A program made the position numbers and the translations under genes. A stretch of DNA of 64,000 bases, from positions 8,802,001 to 8,866,000 of the forward strand of contig NC_059414.1 of assembly GCF_905220565.1 (NCBI RefSeq), written 5' to 3'. Positions 23,706-34,087 of the stretch are shown here, in pieces; position 1 is the stretch's first letter; every line of letters starts with the position of its first letter. The notes under the pieces are model-generated. The model was not told the DNA's origin, made no database searches, and was given only the letters and a program-made list of their open reading frames with translations. Source of the stretch: Melitaea cinxia (Eukaryota > Arthropoda > Insecta > Lepidoptera > Nymphalidae).

Positions 23706-24644
23706 AGATATACATAGATAAGTATAGCATGTGCCTTGCCATTTTCTTAAATCCGTATATGGGAATTTTGTGAAAGAATAAGAAATAAATTTTCATCTAA
23801 TTACAAAAGTATGAAACGCTATTTTTTATATGTAATTTATCTTTTTAATAATAGTTTAATTAACAGATAAAAAAATTTCCCTTACATTTTCAAGTAAATA
23901 AAACAGAAAATAATGACTAAAGGCAAAAACAAAAAAAAATCGCACGACGACTTCCACTTCATACCTTACAAGTGCTGTAGTTTATAGATTTGTATTGTCA
24001 GCTATATGCATATATATACACAAATATGCGCTGTGTTAGAACGACTACTTCGTATAAGAAGTTACCGGGCAAAGCAAGTGTTAATATAACAGTACCTATA
24101 CGTATAAATTATATTAGTAGCAAGTGATATAATTTATAATATAACCAACTTCGCAATAGTAATACAATTTTTATCTTACAGTAAATCAATTTAAATTGTA
24201 TCTCTGTGTTACTTAATTATACATTTTCTGTATCATATGTTCTTATCATACTTGTGTAACTTGTAGTCAAATCGATATTCTATTTTCTATATATTATAAA
24301 GTGTAGATTGATATTTAATTATAGGCTTAAGGGATATGACGCCTAACATTCAATGTTTGGCAACGTATTGCCATTGGGAATAGTTAAAGATCTCGCGTTT
24401 ATACTTTCTCTCGACAAATAGATTTAGTTGGTCGGCAATGACATAAGTGCAATTATTATTTAGAAAAGAACAAATAGCCTATTAAACTTAATGATTAGAT
24501 AAATATTTTATACGTTTCATCGATCAATGCCTTCTAAGAAAATTTACTTAAGGACAACGAAATAAATGAAAATTTAAAATTCATGTGGATTCTCGCTCGG
24601 AATGAATATTTGTATTTGTACAAATATTTCTTTCCGGTTTAGAT

Positions 24645-24840
24645 GTTTGTCCTTGTGGGTCTCGTCACCGGAGAACTTCTCGCTTCAGAGAGCACGTTAT
24701 GCTGTCGGTCTCAGTTGTTATCATATGCACCTGATAGCGATCGTTACTCAAAGTAGGGAATAAATCCGCCAACCCGCAGTGGAAAATGGTTGATTAAGCT
24801 AGGCCTATGCCCAGCTGTGGGACGGATCAGGCTAAATCGA
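24645..24840 (+). repeat. SINE family B, 3' two-thirds
   Basis: Contains TTGTCCTTGTGGGTCTCG, GAGAGCACGTTATGCTGTCG, GGTCTCAGTTGTTATCAT, CTGATAGCGATCGTTACTCA, and an end AGGCCTATGCCCAGCTGTGG. The tRNA-like head is missing. Confidence 0.82.
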
Positions 24841-26464
24841 ATCGACAAGATCGTTACTAAGGGTCTGCTTTCGTAGAGCTATTAAAATACAAAACATATA
24901 TATATGTATATACATATATTATTAATAAAACGAAATTACACCTAGATGAGGTCATACTCTTCGGTTAATCAATAGCGCTGTTGTTTTTTTACTTTAAAAA
25001 TATGAGTTTTGTAACTTACCGCGTCTTAGCGGGGAGAATTATAAAATCAAGGTCGTACTATTGAAGTATAAAATAAACGTATGTTTATCGAAAGTTATAT
25101 TCAATTGTAAAACTAGTAATATTGTGTGCAAGGGTAATAAATCTGGTCGCTGGCGTGTGTGTACCTCGTAGGGTCACCTTGACCCACTGTTTGCTGACCC
25201 GGTATTACTTACACATTTGTCGAGTGTTTAGTTATCTGTTGATCATTATTGCTTTTAGTCATATTGAATTGTATTTGATTTGCGGTTCCTTTGATCTTTT
25301 GGTCCAATTAATAAACGAATTCTAACATTGATCTGATTGAATGACAAAGACGCTTAATTTAGAAATATATTTTTTTTTGCAGAAGTAATGGAGAAATATT
25401 TAAAAATTCATTATCACGATTGAGAGCTTCATATAAAGATATCACAGGGTATAATTAAATTTTAGTAAAATATACGTTTCTCCTAATACATCGTTAATAG
25501 AAAAACTGGTAAACACATAGCAAGTTAATCATAAATCAATAAATACGAATATTTGAATTGGAGAATAAATAAATATCAATACAATTTTATTAATTTCAAT
25601 ATTTATAAATTATATCAATAACATCGATGTATGTTGTCGTCTCCGAAGAAATCAAGTGATTTCAGTTCGTTTTAAAATTCAAATTTATGCTAATGTGACA
25701 CGGCCGCGTGCTCGCTAATTGGATTAACTTATGTGAACTAATGTTCCTTATTTCTATATGCGAGGCGGGTGTTGGGACGGAGATATATTCTATCGAGAGT
25801 TAATCGCTGGAAGGGGGACATATTGCTAGATTTGGTATGGAATTCCTAGAATATGGCGCAGAGGATTGACGGCTTAGCGTGGAATGTGTCGATTTTTGAC
25901 TTATAGTTAATTGAATTTCATAATCTCTGTGAAAATACTCTTATTTTAAAAATAATATATATTTTTAGTTTTAAAAGAACTGCCTGTTTATGTAAATCAA
26001 GAAGTCTGTGATATGATGTCTTTTTGCTAACGTGATAACGACTGAGATTGCGACAAAGCTATGTAAGATATGTTGCAGATTAAGAATTTCAAAATTTCAA
26101 TGGGATCAGAAATTATATAATGTCTTATGTCTAATGTCTGTCTAATTATTGATATGTGAAAGTCATTCGAAGACTTTCCTGATCCAGTGGGCGTTCGTCG
26201 TATTATTTTCTATCACAACTACACAAATGTCCAGGTGTCAAAAGTAATTTTCTAAGGACGAGCTCTCTCCGAGATTTCTAATTACTCGATTCTAGTAATC
26301 ACTGTTTTCACTTCCGTATAATTAGTGACGCTGTTAAGCTAATAAGATTTGACATGACATGAAGATACTAAATGTCTTATACGATGTAACTACAAAGTAT
26401 ATTGCTCGTTTGACAAGGTATAATGCTCGTTTTTTTCACAGCTTATTTTACTTCAAATAACAAT
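24841..26464. other. AT-rich intron, nothing firmly recognised
   Basis: Contains a short palindromic TA-rich run near 24897-24920. No exon or repeat family was recognised. Confidence 0.4.
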
Positions 26465-26567
26465 ATAAGTGAGGTAGAGCACAGCAAGAAATTTCATGTT
26501 CATAATATGGAGCAACCCAACTGGGGTACCTCGACGTTACAAAAGATCACAGCTAAATAACACTAAC
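26465..26567 (+). repeat. repeat family D, 5' part
   Basis: Sense orientation: GTGAGGTAGAGCACAGCAAG, TATGGAGCAACCCAACTGG, GGTACCTCGACGTTACAAAA, GATCACAGCTAAATAACACT. The 3' half is missing. Confidence 0.8.
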
Positions 26568-27331
26568 AATACGTGTACTTTCAGATTCATAAATGACACG
26601 CAAATAGAAAAGCATCATAACGAATAACAATGTTTCTTGAGATAATTTTACAATAATCCGTGCACAATTAGATGAAATGATAGTGTTGTGGACAAACGAA
26701 GGCAACTACAATATTGATAATCGCGCTAAGTGTCGTGCCTCCTCTGCGGTTGTGGTAATGATACCCCAGTGGGCACTAAGCGTTCGCCTTACCTACTGTT
26801 TATAGGTTACATGTAACTAACATGTGAACATAGTAAGACTGAACAGTTCTGTTTAGACGCGATTCTTTCTAAAGTAAAATATTGATGTAGTTAAACTTAA
26901 ATTGAATTTTTAATATTCATGGAAGACTTCTTTGAAATCAAAAACTAAATCTTTGGTTAGTCGAAATAAAAGTAAAAAAAATATAGAGAACTTTTCACGA
27001 ACCGTCGCTTCGAGCTGTGTAACGCTATACGCTATTTAAAGTTCACTAAGGAATTTTGTATTCAAGTTTGTGACTGGTCAATTTTAAATTGATTTTTAAT
27101 GATTATTAATAATTAAGACTTATACCTTCAGGACCATACCATGAATAAAAAATTACCATTTGATCAAATAAATATGGAGTAGTTTATCGATGTTACTTTA
27201 TCATTTTATCACTATTATAAGTTACTTAATTTACTTTAATTTTGAGAATAGAACATTCTGAATTTCTTCATTTCTTTAGTATCCACTTCGCAGACGGCTC
27301 TGAAAACCGAAGAGATTTCGCATATAAATTT

Positions 27332-27490
27332 TTATATCTTAACACCTAATGCGTAAATCAGGCTATCGCTAGAACCTTGCGAGTGGCCGAGGTGAAAAGC
27401 ATCAATTAATTCTAGCTCTTGTAAACGATCACTTAGCATTGCTATCTCAGTCATCCTTCCTACAAAGTGATCAACTTTGCTAAGTAGCAA
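27332..27490 (-). other. 52-codon open frame of unknown origin
   Basis: The minus strand is open from 27490 to a TAA at 27332. A methionine at 27454-27452 opens 40 codons starting MTEIAMLSDRLQELELIDAF and ending SDSLIYALGVKI. The peptide is amphipathic, not low-complexity, and the DNA is less AT-rich than its surroundings. I do not recognise the family. It may be a piece of a retroelement or transposon protein, an unrecognised exon, or chance. No clear splice sites were identified. Confidence 0.3.
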
Positions 27491-29049
27491 TTATTTTTCA
27501 CAGCGACGCTTTATGTTGTAATAAAGTATGTATTTGTTCAAGTACATTTCGATAGTGTTTTAACACTTCTGGCGTCGTTTGTCAAACATCTCTTGATTCG
27601 ATTGACTTAATATTCTGAGATACTCGTATGATTATTATTACTTAAAAGGATATATCTTTTATACATATTTTACTGTACGTCCCTTGTGATATCACTAGCG
27701 TTGACATTTATGGATAAATCGATCGTATACGGTATTCAGGTACTTCATTTCGTTACGTGATGTTTTAGAGAATGTGTTAAGAAGTAACTTTTTTTTGTAA
27801 TGGTTAGTTGGTCGATTAGAAACAAATATTTACTATTAATAATAAAGCGTGAATTACTTTTTCATTAATCAATAAAGCATTTTAAAATACGAACCTACTT
27901 TAAGTATAAATAAGTTTAAGACGTGTTACATAAGATATTAGGTTAACTAATATAATTTCCATGTACAAATTCAAAATTATACTCAACTTAATTATATTAC
28001 ATTTTATTCATTATAATTAATAATAAATTATCACTTATCAAATTTTAACTGACGAACAGTCGGTAGGAAACATTCACTTAACACAGTTCTTTCTATATAA
28101 TATAATTAGAAAAAATAATATTAATAATGATATGACATAACAAAACAAAAGCCTGAATAATCATTGAACAATTTTACAAAAATCTCTAACCGTATCAAAA
28201 GCGTAAACATCCCTACATCGTACGAGGAGTGTGCTATTAAAAATTTACCGAAGAATCGCGGGCAACAAATACACATTACCGATCCGGTGTACGGGTTAAT
28301 TAGACCGAGAATACTCTTACGCTAGTTCCCAGGATGGTATGCAAAAATTGTTGAGAAAATACCATACGTGCGTGTTCGCTAATTCGAGGTCCGGTTAAGC
28401 AATTTCAGCTTTTAGTATGATAAGACTGGGAACCGAGATACGCGGTGTTTAATTGTCTGTCAGTGCTGACTTTAAGAGATTATTAAATATTTTAACTGAA
28501 ATATATATGCTTTAGTTAGTGAAGTGTTTACATGTTAGTGTTTTTGTTTTCTCATTTTTTCAGTTACGGTTGCTACTAAAGGTTGTTTTTGTATGTTCAT
28601 TTTAAACTTTGTACTTTATGGTTATTATTTTATGTTATGTTGTTTGTTATATTTACATTAATAAATACATTGTTGTCAATAATATCTCAGCTTAAGCCCT
28701 CAAGGCTAAAAGTAAAGGATAATTTGTGCTATAGAGGAATTATTTAAACTGACTTATTGCTTTTTTATCTATTATATCAATTACATTTATATCACGAAAA
28801 AAAAAAAACATGAAAATGCTGAAACGAAAAAAAAAACGTCATGTATTTGAACTTATAATACCTATGTATAATTTTTAAAGTTTGGTATTCTTAGCAAACA
28901 TTTAAAGACGTTTAAAAAAGTAATATAAAAACTTATATATACTTTTTGCAGTTTACTTTTTCGTTGATTGACACTCTAATGAGTATTTACATTAATTTCA
29001 AAATATTTGTTTTATATTTCAGTTTTCAATTTTAATGTGACAGAACTGA

Positions 29050-29351
29050 AACTGAAATTGGAGTGTCTGTTAGTAATATTAAAATAACCGCTTTTTACTA
29101 AATGGATGTATACACAGTACATATACCCAAATGACATTTTTAAAAATTTTGTGTGTCTGTCTGTCTCTTTGTTCCGGCTAATATCTGAAACGGCTAGATC
29201 GATTTTGACGGGACTGTCACTGGCAGATAGCTGATTTAATAAGGAGAAACTTAGGCTACTTTAATTTTAGAAATTTATTTATTTTATTAGTCTGCGAACT
29301 GAACAATATTTTTTTTAATAATTATGTTAAATTCCGCGCGGTCACAGTTAG
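29050..29351 (+). mobile_element. family E Helitron-like repeat
   Basis: Starts near GGAGTGTCTGTTAGTAATAT, then GTGTGTCTGTCTGTCTC, GCTAATATCTGAAACGGCTA, GATTTTGACGGGACTGTCAC, GGCAGATAGCTGATTTAATA, and ends with a worn CGCGGTCACAGTTAGT. Same order as 41662-41973. The end type (C-T-A/T-A-G before T) suggests a non-autonomous Helitron but is degenerate here. Confidence 0.75.
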
Positions 29352-29744
29352 TATAAAATAGAAATCCTTAATTTCATTTACTTAAATTTCATAGAGTTAA
29401 CATTTAAGCATCCTTAAGCAACAAATATTTAACTAAATGTTAAAGATGGCCATAAAGTTTTAAATACCAAAACATAGGCTTGAAATAACTAAAGAAATAT
29501 GCAAAACTGGTTTGTTAAGACAATGATTATTCAAACGATGGCTGAGCAAACTCCTCAAATCATATGCAAACTGCGATTCCCACGATCTTCGTTTATCGAG
29601 CCATAGTGAGACGAGGACGGTAGTCCGCCTCACACAGTGAAAGATATTGTGGATATGATGAAAAAATATTATATAATAAAATAATTTTTGTTTTTTCGCG
29701 AACGAAAAAAAAAAAATTAACTTCAATTATACTGTCCTATACCC

Positions 29745-29862
29745 AAAGGTTGTCTGGAAGAAATCGCTCTTTTAGCGATAAGACCGCCTTTGTACATCTA
29801 CCTCTGATTGTACTACTTTTGTTTGTATATTTTAATGGTGTACGATAAAGAATATTATTATA
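29745..29862 (+). mobile_element. LINE 3' tail, family J (same as the LINE at 14824-16162)
   Basis: Contains GGTTGTCTGGAAGAAATCGC, the hairpin at 29763-29779 (ATCGCT/AGCGAT), ATAAGACCGCCTTTGTAC, and GGTGTACGATAAAGAATATT. Only the last part of the 3' untranslated region is present, as expected for heavily 5'-truncated LINE insertions. Confidence 0.82.
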
Positions 29863-29863
29863 A

Positions 29864-30096
29864 TTATTATATCGACAAGTATTATGATGTAAGTAATCGG
29901 CCAAACAGTCAATTAAATACGCATTATTAGAGATAGCTCAAAGAGTTCTTGTAGCAATTCAAGTAGTATTTTTTTAAGTAACAACTTACGTAAAAAAGAA
30001 ATGATCATTTAAATTGGTATACCCAGTAAAAAGTTACGTTACACACATTAAAAAAAAAAAAATAACCGAATCGAGAACCTAATTTCGAAGTCGGTT
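29864..30096. mobile_element. family H inverted-terminal-repeat element, left end missing
   Basis: Left part begins ATATATCGACAAGTATTATG-like sequence without the AACCGACTTCAA terminus. The right end CGAAGTCGGTT at 30086-30096 is retained. The interior has AAATTGGTATACCCAGTAAA. Confidence 0.7.
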
Positions 30097-30757
30097 AAAA
30101 ATTAATGATATTGATCGAGTTATGTAGTGATTAAATATCTCTAAAAAGACATCTATAATTTGTAAGGATGGATGGATGGACGATTCGATAGAGATGTTCA
30201 TTACTCGCCCGCGCTGAAATTATTAAATCAGTTTTAATAAAACTCGATACGCAGATAGTTGAAGACCTGGGAACTTTCTACAGATTTTGTTTTAAGTAAA
30301 AAGTTGCGTGCAACAGGAATTAACTATGTAAATAGATGATATTATCAAAGGCCTAAAATAATTTTTTAATTGTTTTAATATCTATTTAAAAAAATTTAAA
30401 AGCTTGTTTTCAAGGGATGTTACGTGCGATATAACTAATAAGACACGACAAAGTTGTAATAAACGGCACATTTAATTTACTTTTACGTCTTAAATTTTTT
30501 AAGCATTTTTGTATTAAATAAAGTATTTTAGTTTAATATTCTACTTTACATAAAATATTCTGTGGTAAAAAAATTGGAAAAAATGTTATTATTTTATTTT
30601 ATGATAGAGCATAACTTACATTATTTAGAAAAGTTTTTCATAACTGCAATATATACATATACAATATTTAATTACAAAGTAAAATTAAAACTAAAAGGGA
30701 AAGCTTATCTTTATACGCTATCTAAAAATGCAAAGATCCTAACCCATGTGAACCCCC

Positions 30758-30835
30758 GGCGGTCAGTGGCGTGCGGCGCGGGCGTGACACCACTCTCCCA
30801 GGTTCGATTCCCGGCGGGCACTATTAGTGCCAATA
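30758..30835 (+). other. GC-rich block with a tRNA-type B box, possible SINE head
   Basis: A sharply GC-rich patch in AT-rich DNA, with GGTTCGATTCCCGG (B-box-like) preceded by GGCGTGCGGCGCGGG. The T-stem has one mismatch and I could not fit a full cloverleaf, so this is more likely a SINE head or tRNA relic than a gene. Confidence 0.4.
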
Positions 30836-30869
30836 ACCATCAGCCGGTAGCCGGTCCAACTCGCTAATT

Positions 30870-32850
30870 TTCTCTAATTTTCCTATCAAAAGCGAAACCA
30901 TTGTTTAAACCACGATTAAGGATAACTGTATTCGGAATCGTGAGAACATCGATATTGTTACGTAATTATCAATTTTCGGTTCGATCGGTTCAAGGCTGTG
31001 TTGGTAGCGTGCATATCGATATTTTGGTGGTACGAGTATGAAACGCGACCTTGTGATAATCCGTTAAATTGAGCTTGAAGGAAACTGAGCTAACCGATTG
31101 ACGCTTGACCATTTTAGTTAGAAGGGTATAAACAACTTTATGCTATGAGACTTTTGAGATTTATGCTTTTTAAAATATACGTCTCATTCTTTACGTATAT
31201 AATAAAATTACCCCTTATTAGTTTCTGTAACTTAAAGTAAAAGTAATTGAAACGTATGTATGCAAGCCTTTGTATAGCAGCTTTTAAGATTTTTAGATAT
31301 TTTAATTTTTAAAGTAAATTTTTTTATGCACGCTTGACTTGAGGAATAATCTGGTGAATGCGTGACGAGATTTTTACGAAAAGTGTGATCGGGTGAGGCT
31401 AACGGAGCAAGAAAGAAAGATAGGTGCAAACACACTTGTGTATGTTTTCTTTCTTTCTTTCTCTCATAGCCAGTTACGTTTCGTATATCTAAGACACAGT
31501 GCAGGCCTATTGTGCAGCAGTTTTACTTCAGTCGTGTGGTCTAAAGCACACTCTTTTTTATAGGTCTCGCGTTTAGCGTGTATTTCAGCATATTATAATC
31601 AAATGAGCTGTAATCTATAACGAGTACATAATGTAATACACATCAGATTAGATTTTAAAGTAGTTCTGTTTTACTTAGGAAATCTATAAATAACAAGTAC
31701 CGTCAAAGTTAAGAGTATTAGAATTTAAATGAATTTTATAAATTTCATATATCATTTACGTACGTAACCTTTGAATCACGACGTTAAACCTTCGTTGGCA
31801 GCTACTTACCCTAACAAACCGTGAATAAATTAATCTCTAACACGCATGGAGGGCTGTCAGCGCGTCTGTCTGTGGCCTCGTTGCCTTGATCCTTGGCTTA
31901 TTTATACATATTGATATATCGTATCACACACATATATATATATGTTTATATACGTTTTAAAGTTATTTAAAATAGCAAATAAGTAAAATAATGTGAAGAT
32001 CCAAATCTCCAAAAGGAACCCAATCAGGGTTATATATAAAACATATTTACATTACAAAAAAAATAACAATACTCATAAACAAATATAATTAAATCATGTA
32101 TATATAACAAGAAACAAAACGATATATGGGCTAAACCGAGCGGGTCACCTATTACAAAATAAATCTTCGGATACAGTATCCGTTAGCAAAATTGAATCCG
32201 ATTCAAGAAATAAACTATATCTAAAGGTAACTTTATTGTAAAGATGGGGTCGAAGGATTTATTTATGAGTTTGTAGTACAACATTATTTCTCAAGAATAC
32301 CGTTCAAAGGTTGATCTTCCTAGCTGATAAGACCTAGTGCTGGCATAACCTATGGTCTTTTAATACACCATGCCTAATCATCGGATAACCTAATAGACGT
32401 ATAATAGAAGCATTGAAATGATACGATAAAAACCTAGAAATTTATATATTGAGTTATTGAATAAATTAATTGAATATTCGATTGATAGAATTTTAAGTGA
32501 TTTATTCGTTGAGCTTTTACTGTTTTGTATAGATGAGTGACTCACAAGTAAACTCAACAAGCAAGTCACTTTTAAGTCATCATCGAATTATACCATATTA
32601 TGTGAAAGATATGTCAAAAATATAACAATAAAAGTAAAAGTATAAAAACAATGTTAAGCTCTATATATAGAGTCTATGTGACTAATTTGTAAAACATTTT
32701 TTGCACCCCGTTTATTATGTACTGCTGTTAGATCGCTATGTCCAAAAATGTTATGAAATAAATAAATCCATATAATTTAAAATCGTATACGGGAATAGCA
32801 GCTATAGATCATGACAACCAAGACACGTATTTATGTTTAGAAACTCGTAA
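30870..32850. other. dys intron stretch, nothing firmly recognised
   Basis: Contains a (TTTC)n microsatellite near 31446-31462 and less AT-rich patches at about 31000-31130 and 31790-31880. A donor-like GGTAAGTAG on the minus strand near 31809 has no open frame upstream of it. Confidence 0.4.
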
Positions 32851-32898
32851 AAGTAAAGAATTAGTAAACATTTTGAATATCATATCAAAAATTGACCG

Positions 32899-32936
32899 AA
32901 TGTGGGTAACACAAAAATAAAATCTTAGATATTAAA
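32899..32936 (+). repeat. 38-base direct repeat, copy 1
   Basis: Begins AATGTGGGTAACACAAAAAT and is identical to 33207-33244. The two copies follow the left and right arms of the inverted repeat in the same direction. Confidence 0.95.
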
Positions 32937-33094
32937 AATAGCACGGTGTCGTCTCCTGTCAAAGATTTTCATTGTAATATGAAACTTTGAATAGTTACGG
33001 GTTTCTGTAAAGAGCTCACTATAGACGGCGCCACGGTTCGCTTAAACCGAAATTAAAAATTATCATATCGAAAATTTCGCTCGAGCGGGTGCAT

Positions 33095-33167
33095 CGTTCC
33101 ATAGCTTAATTGGCTAGAGCGCCGACACGGTACGTCGGAGACGCGGGTTCGAACCCCGCTGGAGCGG
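33095..33167 (+). tRNA. tRNA-like sequence (Thr-GGU-like), probably a pseudo-tRNA or SINE source
   Basis: A full cloverleaf can be drawn: acceptor CGTTCCA/TGGAGCG (one G-U), D stem GCTT/GAGC with GG in the loop, anticodon stem CCGAC/GTCGG, T arm GCGGG-TTCGAAC-CCCGC. The A box (TAGCTTAATTGG) and B box (GGTTCGAACCC) are good, and a TTTTT terminator follows at 33172-33176. The anticodon loop is ACGGTAC, giving GGU, but position 33 is C rather than the near-universal U, and eukaryotes normally use AGU for this threonine box. It may be transcribed by Pol III but is unlikely to decode. It lies in the dys intron, antisense to dys. Confidence 0.55.
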
Positions 33168-33206
33168 TCAATTTTTGATATGATATTCAAAATGTTTAGA
33201 ATTCCT

Positions 33207-33244
33207 AATGTGGGTAACACAAAAATAAAATCTTAGATATTAAA
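33207..33244 (+). repeat. 38-base direct repeat, copy 2
   Basis: Identical to 32899-32936. The outer copies are too long for an ordinary target duplication, so they suggest either internal repeats of the element or a local duplication. Confidence 0.95.
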
Positions 33245-33403
33245 GAATTAGTAATTAAATATATTAGTAGTTGAACTTAAGAAATAGTCAAATAAAAATA
33301 CACAAGTAAGTGCCTAAAATTGTCTTGTTGTATCTTTGAATCTAATTTACCTTTATTAGAACTCTATCATAAGTATAATATAAAAAATACACAAGTAACA
33401 AAC

Positions 33404-33585
33404 CTTGTTGAAAGTAATTCGACTTTCTCACGTAAACGCAGACGAGTGCCATCAGCTGTAGCTGCGAGAGCCTCTGTCGTGTAGACGGTGGAAGGGGGAG
33501 GAGGTCCCGAAGGTTCGCAATCTCTGCGTTGATGAGGTCGCGCCGAAGCTTGCTCGCGCCTTTTGTTGATTTGCCTTGATCGAAC
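33404..33585 (-). CDS. dys: dysfusion/NPAS4-like bHLH-PAS transcription factor, bHLH exon
   Basis: This internal exon encodes 60 full codons of a bHLH domain. The basic region contains KSTKGASKLRRDLINAEI, followed by helix 1 (NLRDLLPL), a short loop (PPSTRQR) and helix 2 (LSQLQLMALVCVYVRKSNYF). The STKGASK..RRD.INAEI signature is that of the NPAS4/dysfusion branch of bHLH-PAS factors rather than sim, trh, HIF or ARNT. Family members are nuclear and bind DNA as heterodimers with ARNT/Tango; Drosophila dys acts in tracheal fusion cells and leg joints. The acceptor is a cag after a T-rich tract (intron bases 33586 upward) and the donor is G|GTTTGT at 33404/33403. The exon enters with one base completing a split codon, so the preceding exon ends in phase 2, and it leaves one base, which pairs in phase with 6741-6802. 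No start codon lies in this exon, so an upstream exon must exist. Confidence 0.93.
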
Positions 33586-33667
33586 CTGGGAAAAATATAG
33601 AATATAAATAAGTATTCTATACATTTCATATTAGTGATTTGGATCATGATATTCCTTTTTTAATAAC

Positions 33668-33893
33668 ATTCACACACGGTCATCTTTTCCTAAGGTAAGC
33701 AACTTAAAGCTTGTGTTATAGGTCAGAGTCGGCTGCTATAACTGAATATTTTTTTTACAAATATACATAGAAATAACACATATATAAATATATGAATACA
33801 AATATTACACCCAGACTCAGGTTGGAATCAAATCCACGACCCGCGGACCAGAAAACAGGGCCACTACAAACTGCGCCAACGGCTAGGCCAAGC
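33668..33893 (-). mobile_element. SINE family A
   Basis: Minus-strand copy with head TAGCCGTTGGCGCAGTTTG, CTGAGTCTGGGTGTAATATT, and the 3' block with CGGCTGCTATAACTG-like complement and GTTGCTTACCTTAGG. It sits only about 80 bases upstream of the bHLH exon, inside the preceding dys intron. Confidence 0.85.
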
Positions 33894-34087
33894 CATTAAA
33901 ATCTTATTTATTATGTATATATTAGTTGCTATAATAATTAATCGTCCACGTTTATATATCTAACTAAAATTAAAATAAAAACGTAACAAAACCTATTAAT
34001 TATATGTTTGAAATCCTTTCTTTATTTTACTTTTACAGAAAGGAAGTTTTTTTTTTGATATAATACTCATTCTATCTTACAAATCGC

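Larger units (their letters stand above)
32865..33198. repeat. composite element: 34-base perfect inverted repeat around a tRNA-like sequence
   Basis: Positions 32865-32898 are the exact reverse complement of 33165-33198 (34 of 34). A third, imperfect copy of the left arm lies at 33056-33075, just before the tRNA-like sequence at 33095-33167, so that sequence is also tightly bracketed by a short inverted repeat. A 38-base direct repeat (32899-32936 and 33207-33244) adjoins the two outer arms, and a 14-base direct repeat TAAAGAATTAGTAA occurs at 32854 and 33241. No coding frame is present. I do not recognise a named family. Confidence 0.85.
6803..33403 (-). other. large dys intron (about 26.6 kb)
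   Basis: This interval separates the bHLH exon from the linker exon. It holds most of the repeat families of the window, one LINE with a readable reverse transcriptase tail, a tRNA-like composite near its 5' end, and several islands that are visibly less AT-rich than the rest (about 9180-9540, 11880-12060, 12640-12870, 28200-28450, 31000-31130, 31790-31880). No further exon compatible with the phases was recognised. A small in-frame exon (length a multiple of 3) cannot be excluded by eye. Confidence 0.82.

Noticed and set aside
30758..30835. Possible tRNA gene
   Set aside because: Only the B box fits well. The T-stem has a mismatch and no acceptor stem could be drawn, so it is listed only as a tRNA-like block.
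31790..31880. Donor-like GGTAAGTAG on the minus strand following a less AT-rich patch, considered as an extra dys exon
   Set aside because: Stops occur in the upstream frames near the donor, and the known exons already join in phase without it.
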